Below, one piece after another: positions 34,961-42,567 of a DNA stretch of 64,000 nt. The DNA lies in contig NZ_FMTY01000002.1 in NCBI RefSeq assembly GCF_900100625.1, positions 186,001 through 250,000 on the forward strand. Reading direction: 5' to 3'. The notes under the pieces are model-generated. The model saw nothing but the letters and a program-made list of their open reading frames with translations, made no database searches and had not been told where the DNA came from. Position numbers and translations under genes: made by a program. Positions within the stretch are counted from its first letter, which is position 1. The number at the start of each line of letters is the position of its first letter. This DNA is from Flavobacterium saliperosum (GTDB lineage: Bacteria; Bacteroidota; Bacteroidia; Flavobacteriales; Flavobacteriaceae).

Positions 34961-35158
34961 ATGTCAAGATCAATGTATGCTTACACCAAATCTATTTTAG
35001 AAAGAGTAAGTTTCGACCCAATATTATTTTGTAAAGAATTGGAAAAAGCCGTGAAAATCCTGTTGCCTTATGAGTTAGAACAATTAACAGAGTGGTTGCT
35101 TAGCTTTACAAAAGAGAAACCCGAATTACGACAATGTTTAATTTATGTAAATGAATAA
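34961..35158 (+). CDS. small protein of unknown family, tandem paralogue A
   Basis: A 65-residue cytoplasmic protein beginning MSRSMYAYTKSILERVSFD. The C-terminal part contains LPYELEQLTEWL and EKPELRQCLIYVNE. It is 47/65 identical to the product of the next gene (35393). Helical throughout by pattern, with no cysteine pair or catalytic motif; I do not recognise a domain. It is preceded by a leader with GTTCTTACC 35 nt before the ATG and followed by a GGAGCC/GGCTCC terminator, and both features are repeated around the paralogue. Strong conservation between the copies argues for a real gene. Confidence 0.82.
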   Translation: MSRSMYAYTKSILERVSFDPILFCKELEKAVKILLPYELEQLTEWLLSFTKEKPELRQCLIYVNE

Positions 35159-35162
35159 TAAT

Positions 35163-35192
35163 TAAAAAGGAGCCTCGGCTCCTTTTTTTTTG
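35163..35192 (+). terminator. terminator of paralogue A
   Basis: AAAAAGGAGCC-TC-GGCTCCTTTTT hairpin and T tract, 5 bp after the stop. Confidence 0.88.
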
Positions 35193-35392
35193 CCTTCTTT
35201 TACATTGGCAATGCGAATAATGAAAAAGTTTTTATGTAAGTATTTTAACGCTTATTTTGAAAGAAAAACGCTTTTAATCGAGATATATTGCATTTAATCG
35301 ATAATTTTTTGTTTTTTTTCTTTGTGGTAAAAATGTTTTTATTTACTTTTACTCTACGTTCTTACCTAGTTAACCAAAAATACTGATTGATT

Positions 35393-35593
35393 ATGCCGCG
35401 AATGATTTATGATTACACCAAATCGGTGCTTGAAAGAGTGAGCTTTGATCCTTTGCTTTTTATGAAAGAATTAAAAAAAGCAATTAAGACATTATTGCCG
35501 TATGAAATTGAACAACTAAGTAAATGGTTGAGGTACTTTACTTCTGAAAAACCGGAACTGCGACAGTGTTTGATTCTCATCAATGAAAATTAA
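35393..35593 (+). CDS. small protein of unknown family, tandem paralogue B
   Basis: A 66-residue protein (MPRMIYDYTKSVLERVSFD at the start, EKPELRQCLILINEN at the end), 47/65 identical to paralogue A. The in-frame TTG at 35387 would add two residues, but the ATG at 35393 aligns with the start of paralogue A and sits exactly 35 nt after its own GTTCTTACC leader motif. It has a separate terminator, so each paralogue is an independent unit. The changes between copies are mostly conservative (I/V, L/I) while the DNA has diverged, which implies selection on the protein. Function unknown. Confidence 0.82.
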   Translation: MPRMIYDYTKSVLERVSFDPLLFMKELKKAIKTLLPYEIEQLSKWLRYFTSEKPELRQCLILINEN

Positions 35594-35624
35594 CTATATA
35601 ACCCTACCTAAAACTTAACCCAAA

Positions 35625-35656
35625 ATAAAAGGAGCTTCGGCTCCTTTTATTTTTTT
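35625..35656. terminator. bidirectional terminator, paralogue B and oxyR
   Basis: AAAAGGAGC-TTCG-GCTCCTTTT hairpin (UUCG tetraloop) followed by T residues. The 3' part overlaps the oxyR stop codon at 35647-35649. Its sequence is close to the terminator of paralogue A. Confidence 0.88.
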
Positions 35657-36588
35657 AACAATGGACTGATAATTTGTACGTTGTGAAAAGCAATGGCTCC
35701 TTTTACAACACCGGAAATTGTGGTTCTCAACGCATCAATAATGTGCATTTTCAGTTCGCTTTTCGGATAAATTAGACTTACCTCGCGGGCCGGTCTCGGT
35801 TCTTTAAAATGGCGCAGTTTTTCTTTGTTTTTTTCACTTAGGTCCAGCGTATGTAAATAAGGGAGCAATGTAATTCCTAAGCCTTCGTCGGCCAGTTTGA
35901 TTAAGGTTTCAAAACTACCACTCTCAATTTGAAAACGGCTATCGTGATTGGCATTGGCATTTTTACACAGATTTAAAATTCCGTCTCTGAAACAATGTCC
36001 GTCCTGAAGCAGCAAAATGTTGTCCAAATCCAAATCGCCCACTTCAATTTCCGCTTTGCTCATATTTTGGTGATTCTCCGGAAAATAACCCACAAAGGGT
36101 TCATAATACAAAACAATTTCTTTGATAGTTTCTTCCTCCAACGGGGTAGCGGCAATGGCTGCATCCAAATGACCGCTTTTCAATCGCTTGATGATTTCTT
36201 CGGTATTATGTTCTTCAATTATCAGATTAATTTTCGGATACTTATTAATGAAGTTATTCAAAAACATGGGTAAAAGCGTTGGCATTACGGTAGGAATAAT
36301 TCCGATTTTAAATTCACCTCCAAAATACCCTTTTTGCTGATCTACAATATCTTTGATTCTGCCCGATTCATTCACAATATTCTTTGCCTGTGAAACGATT
36401 TTCGCCCCAATTTCGGTCAGTTGGATCGGTTTTTTGGTTCGGTCAAAAATCTGAATATCCAGTTCTTCTTCGAGCTTCTGAATCTGCATGGAAAGTGTCG
36501 GTTGCGTTACGAAACACTTTTCAGCTGCCAGGGTAAAGTTTTTGTGTTCGGCAACAGCTAAAACATAATATAATTGGGTAATAGTCAT
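35647..36588 (-). CDS. oxyR: LysR-type hydrogen peroxide sensor OxyR
   Basis: A 313-residue LysR-family regulator. The winged helix is at residues 1-60 (VAEHKNFTLAAEKCFVTQPT). The redox cysteines of OxyR are present: Cys199 in GHCFRDG and Cys208 in LNLCKN, the same spacing and numbering as E. coli OxyR. Oxidation by peroxide joins these in a disulfide and activates transcription. It is divergent from a Dps gene with a 107-bp intergenic region, a classical OxyR target arrangement. Confidence 0.94.
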   Translation of the reverse strand: MTITQLYYVLAVAEHKNFTLAAEKCFVTQPTLSMQIQKLEEELDIQIFDRTKKPIQLTEIGAKIVSQAKNIVNESGRIKDIVDQQKGYFGGEFKIGIIPTVMPTLLPMFLNNFINKYPKINLIIEEHNTEEIIKRLKSGHLDAAIAATPLEEETIKEIVLYYEPFVGYFPENHQNMSKAEIEVGDLDLDNILLLQDGHCFRDGILNLCKNANANHDSRFQIESGSFETLIKLADEGLGITLLPYLHTLDLSEKNKEKLRHFKEPRPAREVSLIYPKSELKMHIIDALRTTISGVVKGAIAFHNVQIISPLLKK

Positions 36589-36638
36589 CGGATAAGTATT
36601 TTCGATAAAATTATAAAATCTATCAATTTAATTTATTC

Positions 36639-36667
36639 TTGTTGTGCGTTTTTTTTGAATAAATTTG
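36639..36667 (+). promoter_or_regulatory. dps promoter in the oxyR-dps intergenic region
   Basis: TTG at 36639-36641, 18-nt spacer, TAAATTTG at 36660-36667. Two similar sequences, CTATCAATTTA (36620-36630) and CTAATCAATTTA (from about 36673), flank it and could be regulator contacts. Confidence 0.7.
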
Positions 36668-36695
36668 TATAACTAATCAATTTACGTATAAGGCC

Positions 36696-37175
36696 ATGAA
36701 AATGAATAGTTTAGGATTGCCTATAAAACAAACACAGATTTTGGTTGCCGAATTGAATATTCTGTTGTCCAATTTTCAGATTTATTATCAGAATTTAAGA
36801 GGTCTGCATTGGAATATTCGCGGTAAGCGCTTTTTTGATTTGCATTTGAAATTCGAAGAATTATACAACGATAGTCAGCTAAAAATTGATCTGATTGCCG
36901 AACGGGTACTAACCTTGGGAGGAACACCATTGCATACTTTTGAAGATTATGTTAGGAACAAACGGATACAAGTCGGTAAAAGTATTTCGAACGATGAAGA
37001 AGCCATTCAATTGGTTATCATATCCTTAGCGGAATTGCTTAAAATTGAGCGGGTTATCTTAAAGCAATCCGGTGAAATTGACGATGAAGGCACCAATTCG
37101 ATGATGAGTGATTTCATCAAGGAACAGGAAAAAACAATTTGGATGATGAAGGCGTGGATGGAAGAAGAAATGTAG
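36696..37175 (+). CDS. dps: Dps-family ferritin-like protein
   Basis: A 159-residue mini-ferritin that oxidises and stores iron using peroxide and can shield DNA. The ferroxidase motif is visible: LHWNIRGKRFFDLHLKFEEL, where the His, Asp and Glu form the inter-subunit site. The dodecamer helices include IDLIAERVLTLGGTPLHTF. A second ATG at 36702 gives MNSLGLPIKQ and is equally possible. It is divergent from oxyR with a consensus promoter, so peroxide induction is likely. Confidence 0.93.
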   Translation: MKMNSLGLPIKQTQILVAELNILLSNFQIYYQNLRGLHWNIRGKRFFDLHLKFEELYNDSQLKIDLIAERVLTLGGTPLHTFEDYVRNKRIQVGKSISNDEEAIQLVIISLAELLKIERVILKQSGEIDDEGTNSMMSDFIKEQEKTIWMMKAWMEEEM

Positions 37176-37264
37176 TGAACTCGTTTGATCTGATGGCGCA
37201 GATTTAGTATTAAAATAATCATAATAAATTTTCAAGCCAACTTATAATTTTCTACATTCGCAGA

Positions 37265-37549
37265 GTGAAAATTTTAGCTAACATAGTTCTTATACTTTTC
37301 ATTACTTTTTTGGCAACACCAACGATTATTGGGTTGATGAAAAGTAATGCGGACACTTCCATTGTCTATTCTTTTTCGGAAGAAGAGATCCATAAAGAAG
37401 TTAAGGAAATTCCGCTTAGTATTGGCGACATACTTCAGGTTCCGGCTATAATTTTTAATAAAAAGTCAGTTATCATAAACATTGATAATGAACAGAAACA
37501 TGATAACGTTTCTGAAGAAATATTCTCTCCTCCACCCGAATTCATATAA
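37265..37549 (+). CDS. small membrane-anchored or exported protein of unknown function
   Basis: A 94-residue protein with a GTG start. Residues 1-23 (MKILANIVLILFITFLATPTII) form a hydrophobic signal or anchor. The remainder is acidic and ends in SPPPEFI. No domain recognised. It lies between dps and the SulP gene on the same strand, 85 bp before the transporter. A TACATTCG sequence about 10 nt upstream of the GTG partly fits a -7 element. Gene confidence is moderate because of length and the GTG start, but codon use and the clean signal sequence support it. Confidence 0.65.
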   Translation: MKILANIVLILFITFLATPTIIGLMKSNADTSIVYSFSEEEIHKEVKEIPLSIGDILQVPAIIFNKKSVIINIDNEQKHDNVSEEIFSPPPEFI

Positions 37550-37633
37550 TGCATTTTTAAAGTAATCGTTTTGATTATCAGTCAGATATCTTGAGATGTT
37601 TGAAGTATTAATTGTATTATATTTTATTGGGTT

Positions 37634-39298
37634 ATGACAAAAAAAACAAATCTTTTTGGCAGCCTGAAATCTGATTTCGCATCAGGTTTGGTTGTTTTTC
37701 TAGTAGCTTTACCGTTGTGTTTGGGTATTGCTATGGCTTCCGGCGCACCTCTTTTTTCCGGAATTATTGCGGGAATTATCGGAGGAATCGTGGTAGGTTA
37801 TTTAAGTAAATCACACGTTAGCGTTTCCGGACCGGCAGCAGGTTTAACTGCCATTGTACTTACGGCAATCACCGATTTTGGTGCGTTCAATATTTTTCTT
37901 ACCGCAGTTTTTTTAGCCGGATTAATCCAGATTGTATTGGGTTTTCTGAAGGCGGGAAGTATTTCTAACTATTTTCCAACCAATGTTATTGAAGGAATGT
38001 TGGCAGGTATTGGCGTTATCATTATCTTAAAACAACTACCGCATGCTGTGGGGTATGATGCAGATTTTGAAGGGGATGAGGCTTTTGTTCAGGCTGATGG
38101 AGGAAATACATTTTCAACTTTATTAGGCGCTTTGGATTATATTCAATTCGGAGCTGTACTGATAACGGTAATTTCATTGATAATTCTGATTGCATGGGAT
38201 AAACTTCCGTTTTTAAAGAAACTGAAACTGGTTCCGGGTGCTTTGGTTGCGGTAATAGTTGCCGTACTGTTAAATGAAGTGTTTATCGCAACGGGAAGTT
38301 CGCTGGCTATTGGAAAAGAACACTTGGTTTCCTTACCGGTGCCAACTTCCATTGCCGAATTTCAGAGTATTTTTATTTTTCCTGATTTTACGTCCATTAC
38401 AAATCCTCAGGTTTGGATAGTGGCATTCACGATTGCCATAGTAGCTTCAATTGAAAGTTTACTTTGTATCGAAGCGGCTGACCGTCTCGATGTGCAAAAA
38501 AGATATACCGACACCAATAACGAGCTTCGCGCTCAGGGAATCGGAAATGTTATGAGTTCGCTTTTGGGTGGTTTACCAATGACTTCTGTAGTGGTTCGTA
38601 CCTCGGCAAACGTTAACGCCGGAGCCAAATCTAAAATGTCCACCATTGTGCACGGTGCTTTATTGCTGATCAGTGTTTTAGCGATACCAATGGTTTTAAA
38701 TAAAATTCCTTTGGCAACTTTGGCGGCAGTTTTATTGCTTGTTGGGTATAAATTGGCCAAACCGGCAACGATCAAGCATTTCTGGGAAAAAGGGAAATAC
38801 CAGTTCGCTCCTTTTATCGCCACACTTTTAGCAGTCGTATTCCTTGATTTACTTAAAGGAGTTGCTTTAGGGATGGTAATCAGTATTCTTTTTGTTTTAA
38901 GGGGAAATCTGAAAAGAGCCTATTATTTCAGAAAAGAAGAATATGAAGACGGCGACGTGATTCATATCGATTTGGCTCAGGAAGTTTCGTTTTTAAACAA
39001 AGCGGCCATTAAACTGACGTTGAGCAATCTTCCGGAAGATTCGAAAGTGGTTATTAACGCTTCGGATACGGTTTACATTGCTCATGATGTATTGGATTTA
39101 ATCAAAGAATTCCGAACCATTAATGCGGTTGAAAAAAACATAGAAGTTTCCCTGATAGGCTTTAAGGAAGCCTATGAACTGGAAAATTCCAAAAATGAAA
39201 ACAACCACGTTTTTATGGAACATGATGCGGTAATTAAATACAGAAACAACTCAATTTCTTCCCATAAAGAAGTAATCGAGGAATTAACATCAAATTAA
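37634..39298 (+). CDS. SulP-family anion transporter with STAS domain
   Basis: A 554-residue inner-membrane transporter of the SLC26/SulP family. The N-terminal half shows the family signature (SGLVVFLVALPLCLGIAMAS and SKSHVSVSGPAAGLTAIV). Roughly ten to twelve helices run to about residue 435, followed by a cytoplasmic STAS domain (about 440-540, HIDLAQEVSFLNKAAIKLTL). SulP proteins carry sulfate, bicarbonate or other anions. The beta-carbonic anhydrase gene 87 bp downstream argues for bicarbonate (BicA-like), by inference. Confidence 0.9.
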   Translation: MTKKTNLFGSLKSDFASGLVVFLVALPLCLGIAMASGAPLFSGIIAGIIGGIVVGYLSKSHVSVSGPAAGLTAIVLTAITDFGAFNIFLTAVFLAGLIQIVLGFLKAGSISNYFPTNVIEGMLAGIGVIIILKQLPHAVGYDADFEGDEAFVQADGGNTFSTLLGALDYIQFGAVLITVISLIILIAWDKLPFLKKLKLVPGALVAVIVAVLLNEVFIATGSSLAIGKEHLVSLPVPTSIAEFQSIFIFPDFTSITNPQVWIVAFTIAIVASIESLLCIEAADRLDVQKRYTDTNNELRAQGIGNVMSSLLGGLPMTSVVVRTSANVNAGAKSKMSTIVHGALLLISVLAIPMVLNKIPLATLAAVLLLVGYKLAKPATIKHFWEKGKYQFAPFIATLLAVVFLDLLKGVALGMVISILFVLRGNLKRAYYFRKEEYEDGDVIHIDLAQEVSFLNKAAIKLTLSNLPEDSKVVINASDTVYIAHDVLDLIKEFRTINAVEKNIEVSLIGFKEAYELENSKNENNHVFMEHDAVIKYRNNSISSHKEVIEELTSN

Positions 39299-39385
39299 AT
39301 ACCAACAACTATTACACAATTTAACGTACATTAGTCGTGTAAAACGACTTGTTAAATGAGTTTTAAATAAATACAAGCGAAGATT

Positions 39386-40027
39386 ATGGTTATGAGTGAT
39401 TTTTATAAGAAAATATTAGATAATAATAAGAAGTGGGTAGAAGAAAAATTGGCTATTGACAAAGATTTTTTTAAGGATTTGTCAAAAGGTCAAAACCCAC
39501 CGTTGCTGTGGATTGGTTGTTCCGACAGCCGTGTACCCGCAAATGAGATTATAGGAGCCGCTCCGGGAGAAGTTTTTGTGCACCGAAACATCGCAAACAT
39601 GGTAATACACAGCGATATGAACATGTTAAGTGTTTTGGATTATGCTGTTAATGCCTTGAAAATTAAGCATATAATTGTTTGTGGTCATTATGGTTGCGGT
39701 GGCGTGAAAGCCGCAATGGGTAATGATTCCATTGGCATTATTGACAACTGGATTCGTCACATCAAAGATGTTTACAGACATCATCGGGTGTATCTTGATT
39801 CCATTATTGATGAAAATGAGCGTTTCAATAAATTCGTTGAAATCAATGTAAAAGAACAGGTTTACGATTTGGCGAAAACCTCTATTGTTCAGTCGGCTTG
39901 GAAATCCGGACAGGAAGTAAGCATTCACGGCTGGGTATACGGATTGAATTCCGGTTATGTAACCGATTTGAACGTGAATATCGATTCCAATGAAAAACTG
40001 GACGATGTGTACCAATTGAAATTCTAA
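39386..40027 (+). CDS. beta-carbonic anhydrase
   Basis: Zinc enzyme interconverting CO2 and bicarbonate. Zinc ligands are Cys45, His101 and Cys104, with the Asp47-Arg49 dyad in WIGCSDSRVPAN and the motif CGHYGCGG. The 213 residues are typical of the plant-like (clade B/Can) type. The ATG at 39392 (MSDFYKK) is an equally good start and better matches relatives. It follows the SulP gene in the same orientation. Together they may supply bicarbonate for carboxylases or regulate pH. A terminator shared with the convergent LETM1-like gene follows. Confidence 0.94.
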   Translation: MVMSDFYKKILDNNKKWVEEKLAIDKDFFKDLSKGQNPPLLWIGCSDSRVPANEIIGAAPGEVFVHRNIANMVIHSDMNMLSVLDYAVNALKIKHIIVCGHYGCGGVKAAMGNDSIGIIDNWIRHIKDVYRHHRVYLDSIIDENERFNKFVEINVKEQVYDLAKTSIVQSAWKSGQEVSIHGWVYGLNSGYVTDLNVNIDSNEKLDDVYQLKF

Positions 40028-40029
40028 AT

Positions 40030-40062
40030 AAAAAAGTCCCGTGATTCACGGGACTTTTTTAT
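40030..40062. terminator. bidirectional terminator
   Basis: AAAAAGTCCCGTG-ATT-CACGGGACTTTTTT hairpin between convergent carbonic anhydrase and LETM1-like genes; it overlaps the stop of the latter. Confidence 0.9.
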
Positions 40063-41258
40063 TCTATATCTAAATTTTCATTAAAGGCAGACGGTAACAT
40101 TTTCGGAATGAATTTGATTAATATCGGAAGCAACAAGCCACCGCCGGGTAAAAGAAAAATGGTTAATGACGGTATCGTTTTACAGATGTCCAATAGTTGT
40201 TTCTTTACTTTTTTCTTCTCTTTGGCGTCCAAATCTCTTGTTGTGGAAAGGGCCAGTAATTTCATTAGTTCTCCGCTTTGCGAAAGCTCTTTAATCAGTC
40301 GGTTTTTATTTCTCGTAATCAAAACGACCACATTTTGCGTGGCCTGATCGTAGAAATGTTTTACGGGATTGGAATATTTGAAATACGGAATTTCCTTTTG
40401 ATATTGTTTAATGAACGTATTTATCGATGCAATGCTTTCCGTGGCAAACTCTGTTTTAATTTCCAGATACTCTGCCAATCGGTATAAAAAATCACTTTCC
40501 TGTTCTTCCAGAACATCATCGCTCCACATCGCCATTCCGGCAATATCCAACAAATAATTTTTTTCTAAAGGGGAAGTGAAATAATCCAATTCGAGCATTT
40601 CAATAGTATCGATGTTGACTTTCGAAAACTTGGTGTATCGAACGGATGATTCGAAAAGTTTTATCAGTAAATCATCATAATTCGATTTGACCGACTTGGT
40701 TTTTAATGCTAATGAAACGATACTGATAATGGTCTCTTCCAGTTTTTTCAGATAATTTCCAGGGATTTCCTGATGCAGCAGGTATTGACGATATGCCAAT
40801 ACATCCATAAACAACAGGGCATTGGTTAAAATATGCGAGAAGTTCTTACTTATGATGTTATCGTTGGTCTGGACACGCTCATCAATCATTTCTTCCAATT
40901 TATGACTGGCACTGGAATCGGGAAGCATTTTTTTCAGTAAACTGAAACCTTCAGGATTCATTTGTCTGTAAAAATGAATGGTCTGCTCAATAAAATCTTT
41001 TGGATTTCCATTATGCGTAACCAAACCAAAAACGCCGTAAAGCGTATTCAATAGCGCAACTTTGGTAATTTCTTCCGAAGTCCATCCTTTGGTACTGATA
41101 GGTTTTTCCACATCGAAACCCACAGTATGACCGTAAATGAATCCCGTATTTCTAACATTGGTGTAAAAGACAGACGAATACACAACAACAGGCAGGAGCA
41201 ATGGTTTTTGCTCCATAAAAAACTTATCTATCCAACCGTTACTAGAAGGGTTAATCAT
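40059..41258 (-). CDS. LETM1-related protein
   Basis: A 399-residue largely helical protein. The C terminus has a LETM1-like motif: KKVKKQLLDICKTIPSLTIF and LLPGGGLLLPILIKFIPKML, then PSAF. In mitochondria LETM1 is a cation/proton exchange or ribosome-binding inner-membrane protein. The bacterial relatives are known in flavobacterial annotation as LETM1-related biofilm-associated proteins, and their mechanism is not established. One hydrophobic segment near residue 370 could insert in the membrane. It begins MINPSSNGWIDKFFMEQKP, and the strongly polar middle (residues 80-340) has no other domain I recognise. Confidence 0.8.
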   Translation of the reverse strand: MINPSSNGWIDKFFMEQKPLLLPVVVYSSVFYTNVRNTGFIYGHTVGFDVEKPISTKGWTSEEITKVALLNTLYGVFGLVTHNGNPKDFIEQTIHFYRQMNPEGFSLLKKMLPDSSASHKLEEMIDERVQTNDNIISKNFSHILTNALLFMDVLAYRQYLLHQEIPGNYLKKLEETIISIVSLALKTKSVKSNYDDLLIKLFESSVRYTKFSKVNIDTIEMLELDYFTSPLEKNYLLDIAGMAMWSDDVLEEQESDFLYRLAEYLEIKTEFATESIASINTFIKQYQKEIPYFKYSNPVKHFYDQATQNVVVLITRNKNRLIKELSQSGELMKLLALSTTRDLDAKEKKKVKKQLLDICKTIPSLTIFLLPGGGLLLPILIKFIPKMLPSAFNENLDIE

Positions 41259-41334
41259 TGTTGTGAATTATACCACAAAGCTATACCTTTTTATGCTTCT
41301 GATACAAACTTACGGTTAAGTTTTCCGTAAAAAA

Positions 41335-41904
41335 TTATTGCCGTGATTTGATGTTGGCTTCGCAAAGTTTTATGATTTCGGCAATCCGGTTTTGTCGGGT
41401 TGCTTCCCTTTTGGCATGGTTGAGCCAATAGAGGTAACTTTTCCGATACGTGAAACTGAAATTGGTATAGTTTTCAAAAGCGGTTTTGTTTTTGTCAAAT
41501 GCCTGTTGTAAATCATCCGGGAGGATTAATTCTTCCACATGATCAAGCGCATTCCGGGAACCGTTTTGTTTTCCGATTTCAATTTTCGCCAAACCGCTTT
41601 CGTGCATTAAATTTTCGGCGATGAGTTTTTCAACGTAGGATTTGTTCAGTTTGCTCCACACGCTTTTAGCTTTTCTTGGTGTAAAGGTTTGTTTGCGTCG
41701 GTCTTCATCTAATTTCCTTACGGTAGAATCAATCCAGCCATAACAGAGTGCTACTTTAACCGCTTCTTCCCAACGCATGCTTTCAAATTCGCTGCCCACT
41801 TTATAAAATACAAGATGCACCCCTTCAGACGTGTCATGATTTTTATGCAACCATTCCCGCCATTCGGCATCGTTTTTAAAGTAGAGCAGCTCTTTTTCTT
41901 TCAT
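41335..41904 (-). CDS. YdeI/OmpD-associated family protein
   Basis: A 189-residue cytoplasmic protein of the YdeI/OmdA family, starting MKEKELLYFKNDAEWREWL. The family hallmarks are HLVFYKVGSEFESMRWEEAV, ALCYGWIDSTVRKLDEDRRK and FTPRKAKSVWSKLNK. Members have been linked to resistance to bacteriocins or polymyxin in Gram-negatives, with no known biochemical reaction. The longer frame from 41928 overlaps sodC and is rejected. The ATG follows the sodC stop by 2 bp, so the two genes form an operon. Confidence 0.87.
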   Translation of the reverse strand: MKEKELLYFKNDAEWREWLHKNHDTSEGVHLVFYKVGSEFESMRWEEAVKVALCYGWIDSTVRKLDEDRRKQTFTPRKAKSVWSKLNKSYVEKLIAENLMHESGLAKIEIGKQNGSRNALDHVEELILPDDLQQAFDKNKTAFENYTNFSFTYRKSYLYWLNHAKREATRQNRIAEIIKLCEANIKSRQ

Positions 41905-41906
41905 TG

Positions 41907-42431
41907 TTATCGGATGATAGCCGTACAAGCCACACGTCCTCCGGCATTTCCAGTGGGTTGGGTAACAAAATCATCGGCACCCTGGTGAACGATTATGGAT
42001 TTTCCTAAAACGTCTTTGGTTTCATCTCCGCAACCAATGCACCATTCGTCCGTAGAGAAGACAATTTTACCGTTTCCGTTTTCATCGGCAGCAAAATTTC
42101 CGATATCGCCTTTATGATATTCTTCAGCGCCCCATTTTCCGTGTTTTTTGAACGTTGGATTCCAATGGCCTCCGGCAGAAGAACCGTCTGCGGCAGAACA
42201 ATCTGATTTTTCGTGAATGTGAATGGCGTGCATACCCGGTGTTAATCCTGAAATGTTTGCGGTGAATGTCACGGTTCCGTTTTTTTCCGAGAAGGTTACG
42301 GTTCCTTTTGTTTTGGTGTCACTTTTGGGTTCTAAAGCAATTTTGAGTTCATTGACTTTTCCTTCGGTTTTTGTTTTACATCCGGTAGTTAAGGCAACTA
42401 CTCCCAGGGCAACTAAAATAATTTTTCTCAT
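41907..42431 (-). CDS. sodC: Cu/Zn superoxide dismutase lipoprotein
   Basis: Periplasmic enzyme dismuting superoxide. The start at 42431 gives MRKIILVALGVVALTTGC, a lipoprotein signal with Cys18; the ORF from 42449 only adds six residues in front. Copper and zinc ligands are in MHAIHIHEKSDC (H-x-H), GHWNP, and HQGADDFVTQPTGNAGGRVAC (His, Asp and the conserved disulfide cysteine). It is coupled to the YdeI-like gene. Its role fits the other oxidative-stress genes nearby (oxyR, dps), although those are not in the same operon. Confidence 0.95.
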   Translation of the reverse strand: MRKIILVALGVVALTTGCKTKTEGKVNELKIALEPKSDTKTKGTVTFSEKNGTVTFTANISGLTPGMHAIHIHEKSDCSAADGSSAGGHWNPTFKKHGKWGAEEYHKGDIGNFAADENGNGKIVFSTDEWCIGCGDETKDVLGKSIIVHQGADDFVTQPTGNAGGRVACTAIIR

Positions 42432-42490
42432 GATTCCTTTTTCTTTCAAATTTAATCATTTTTTACACCTGTCAAGTGTTAAAAAAGCAT

Positions 42491-42528
42491 AAAAAAACCG
42501 CTCTGCAAATGCAAGAAGCGGCTTTTAA
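42491..42528 (-). terminator. terminator of the fatty-acid oxidation operon
   Basis: On the minus strand, CCGCTTCTTGCA-TT-TGCAGAGCGG-like stem with a T7 tail, 40 bp after the acyl-CoA dehydrogenase stop. Confidence 0.75.
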
Positions 42529-42567
42529 ACAAACTAAACCAATTTTCAAGTCAGTTAATCCTGAAGA

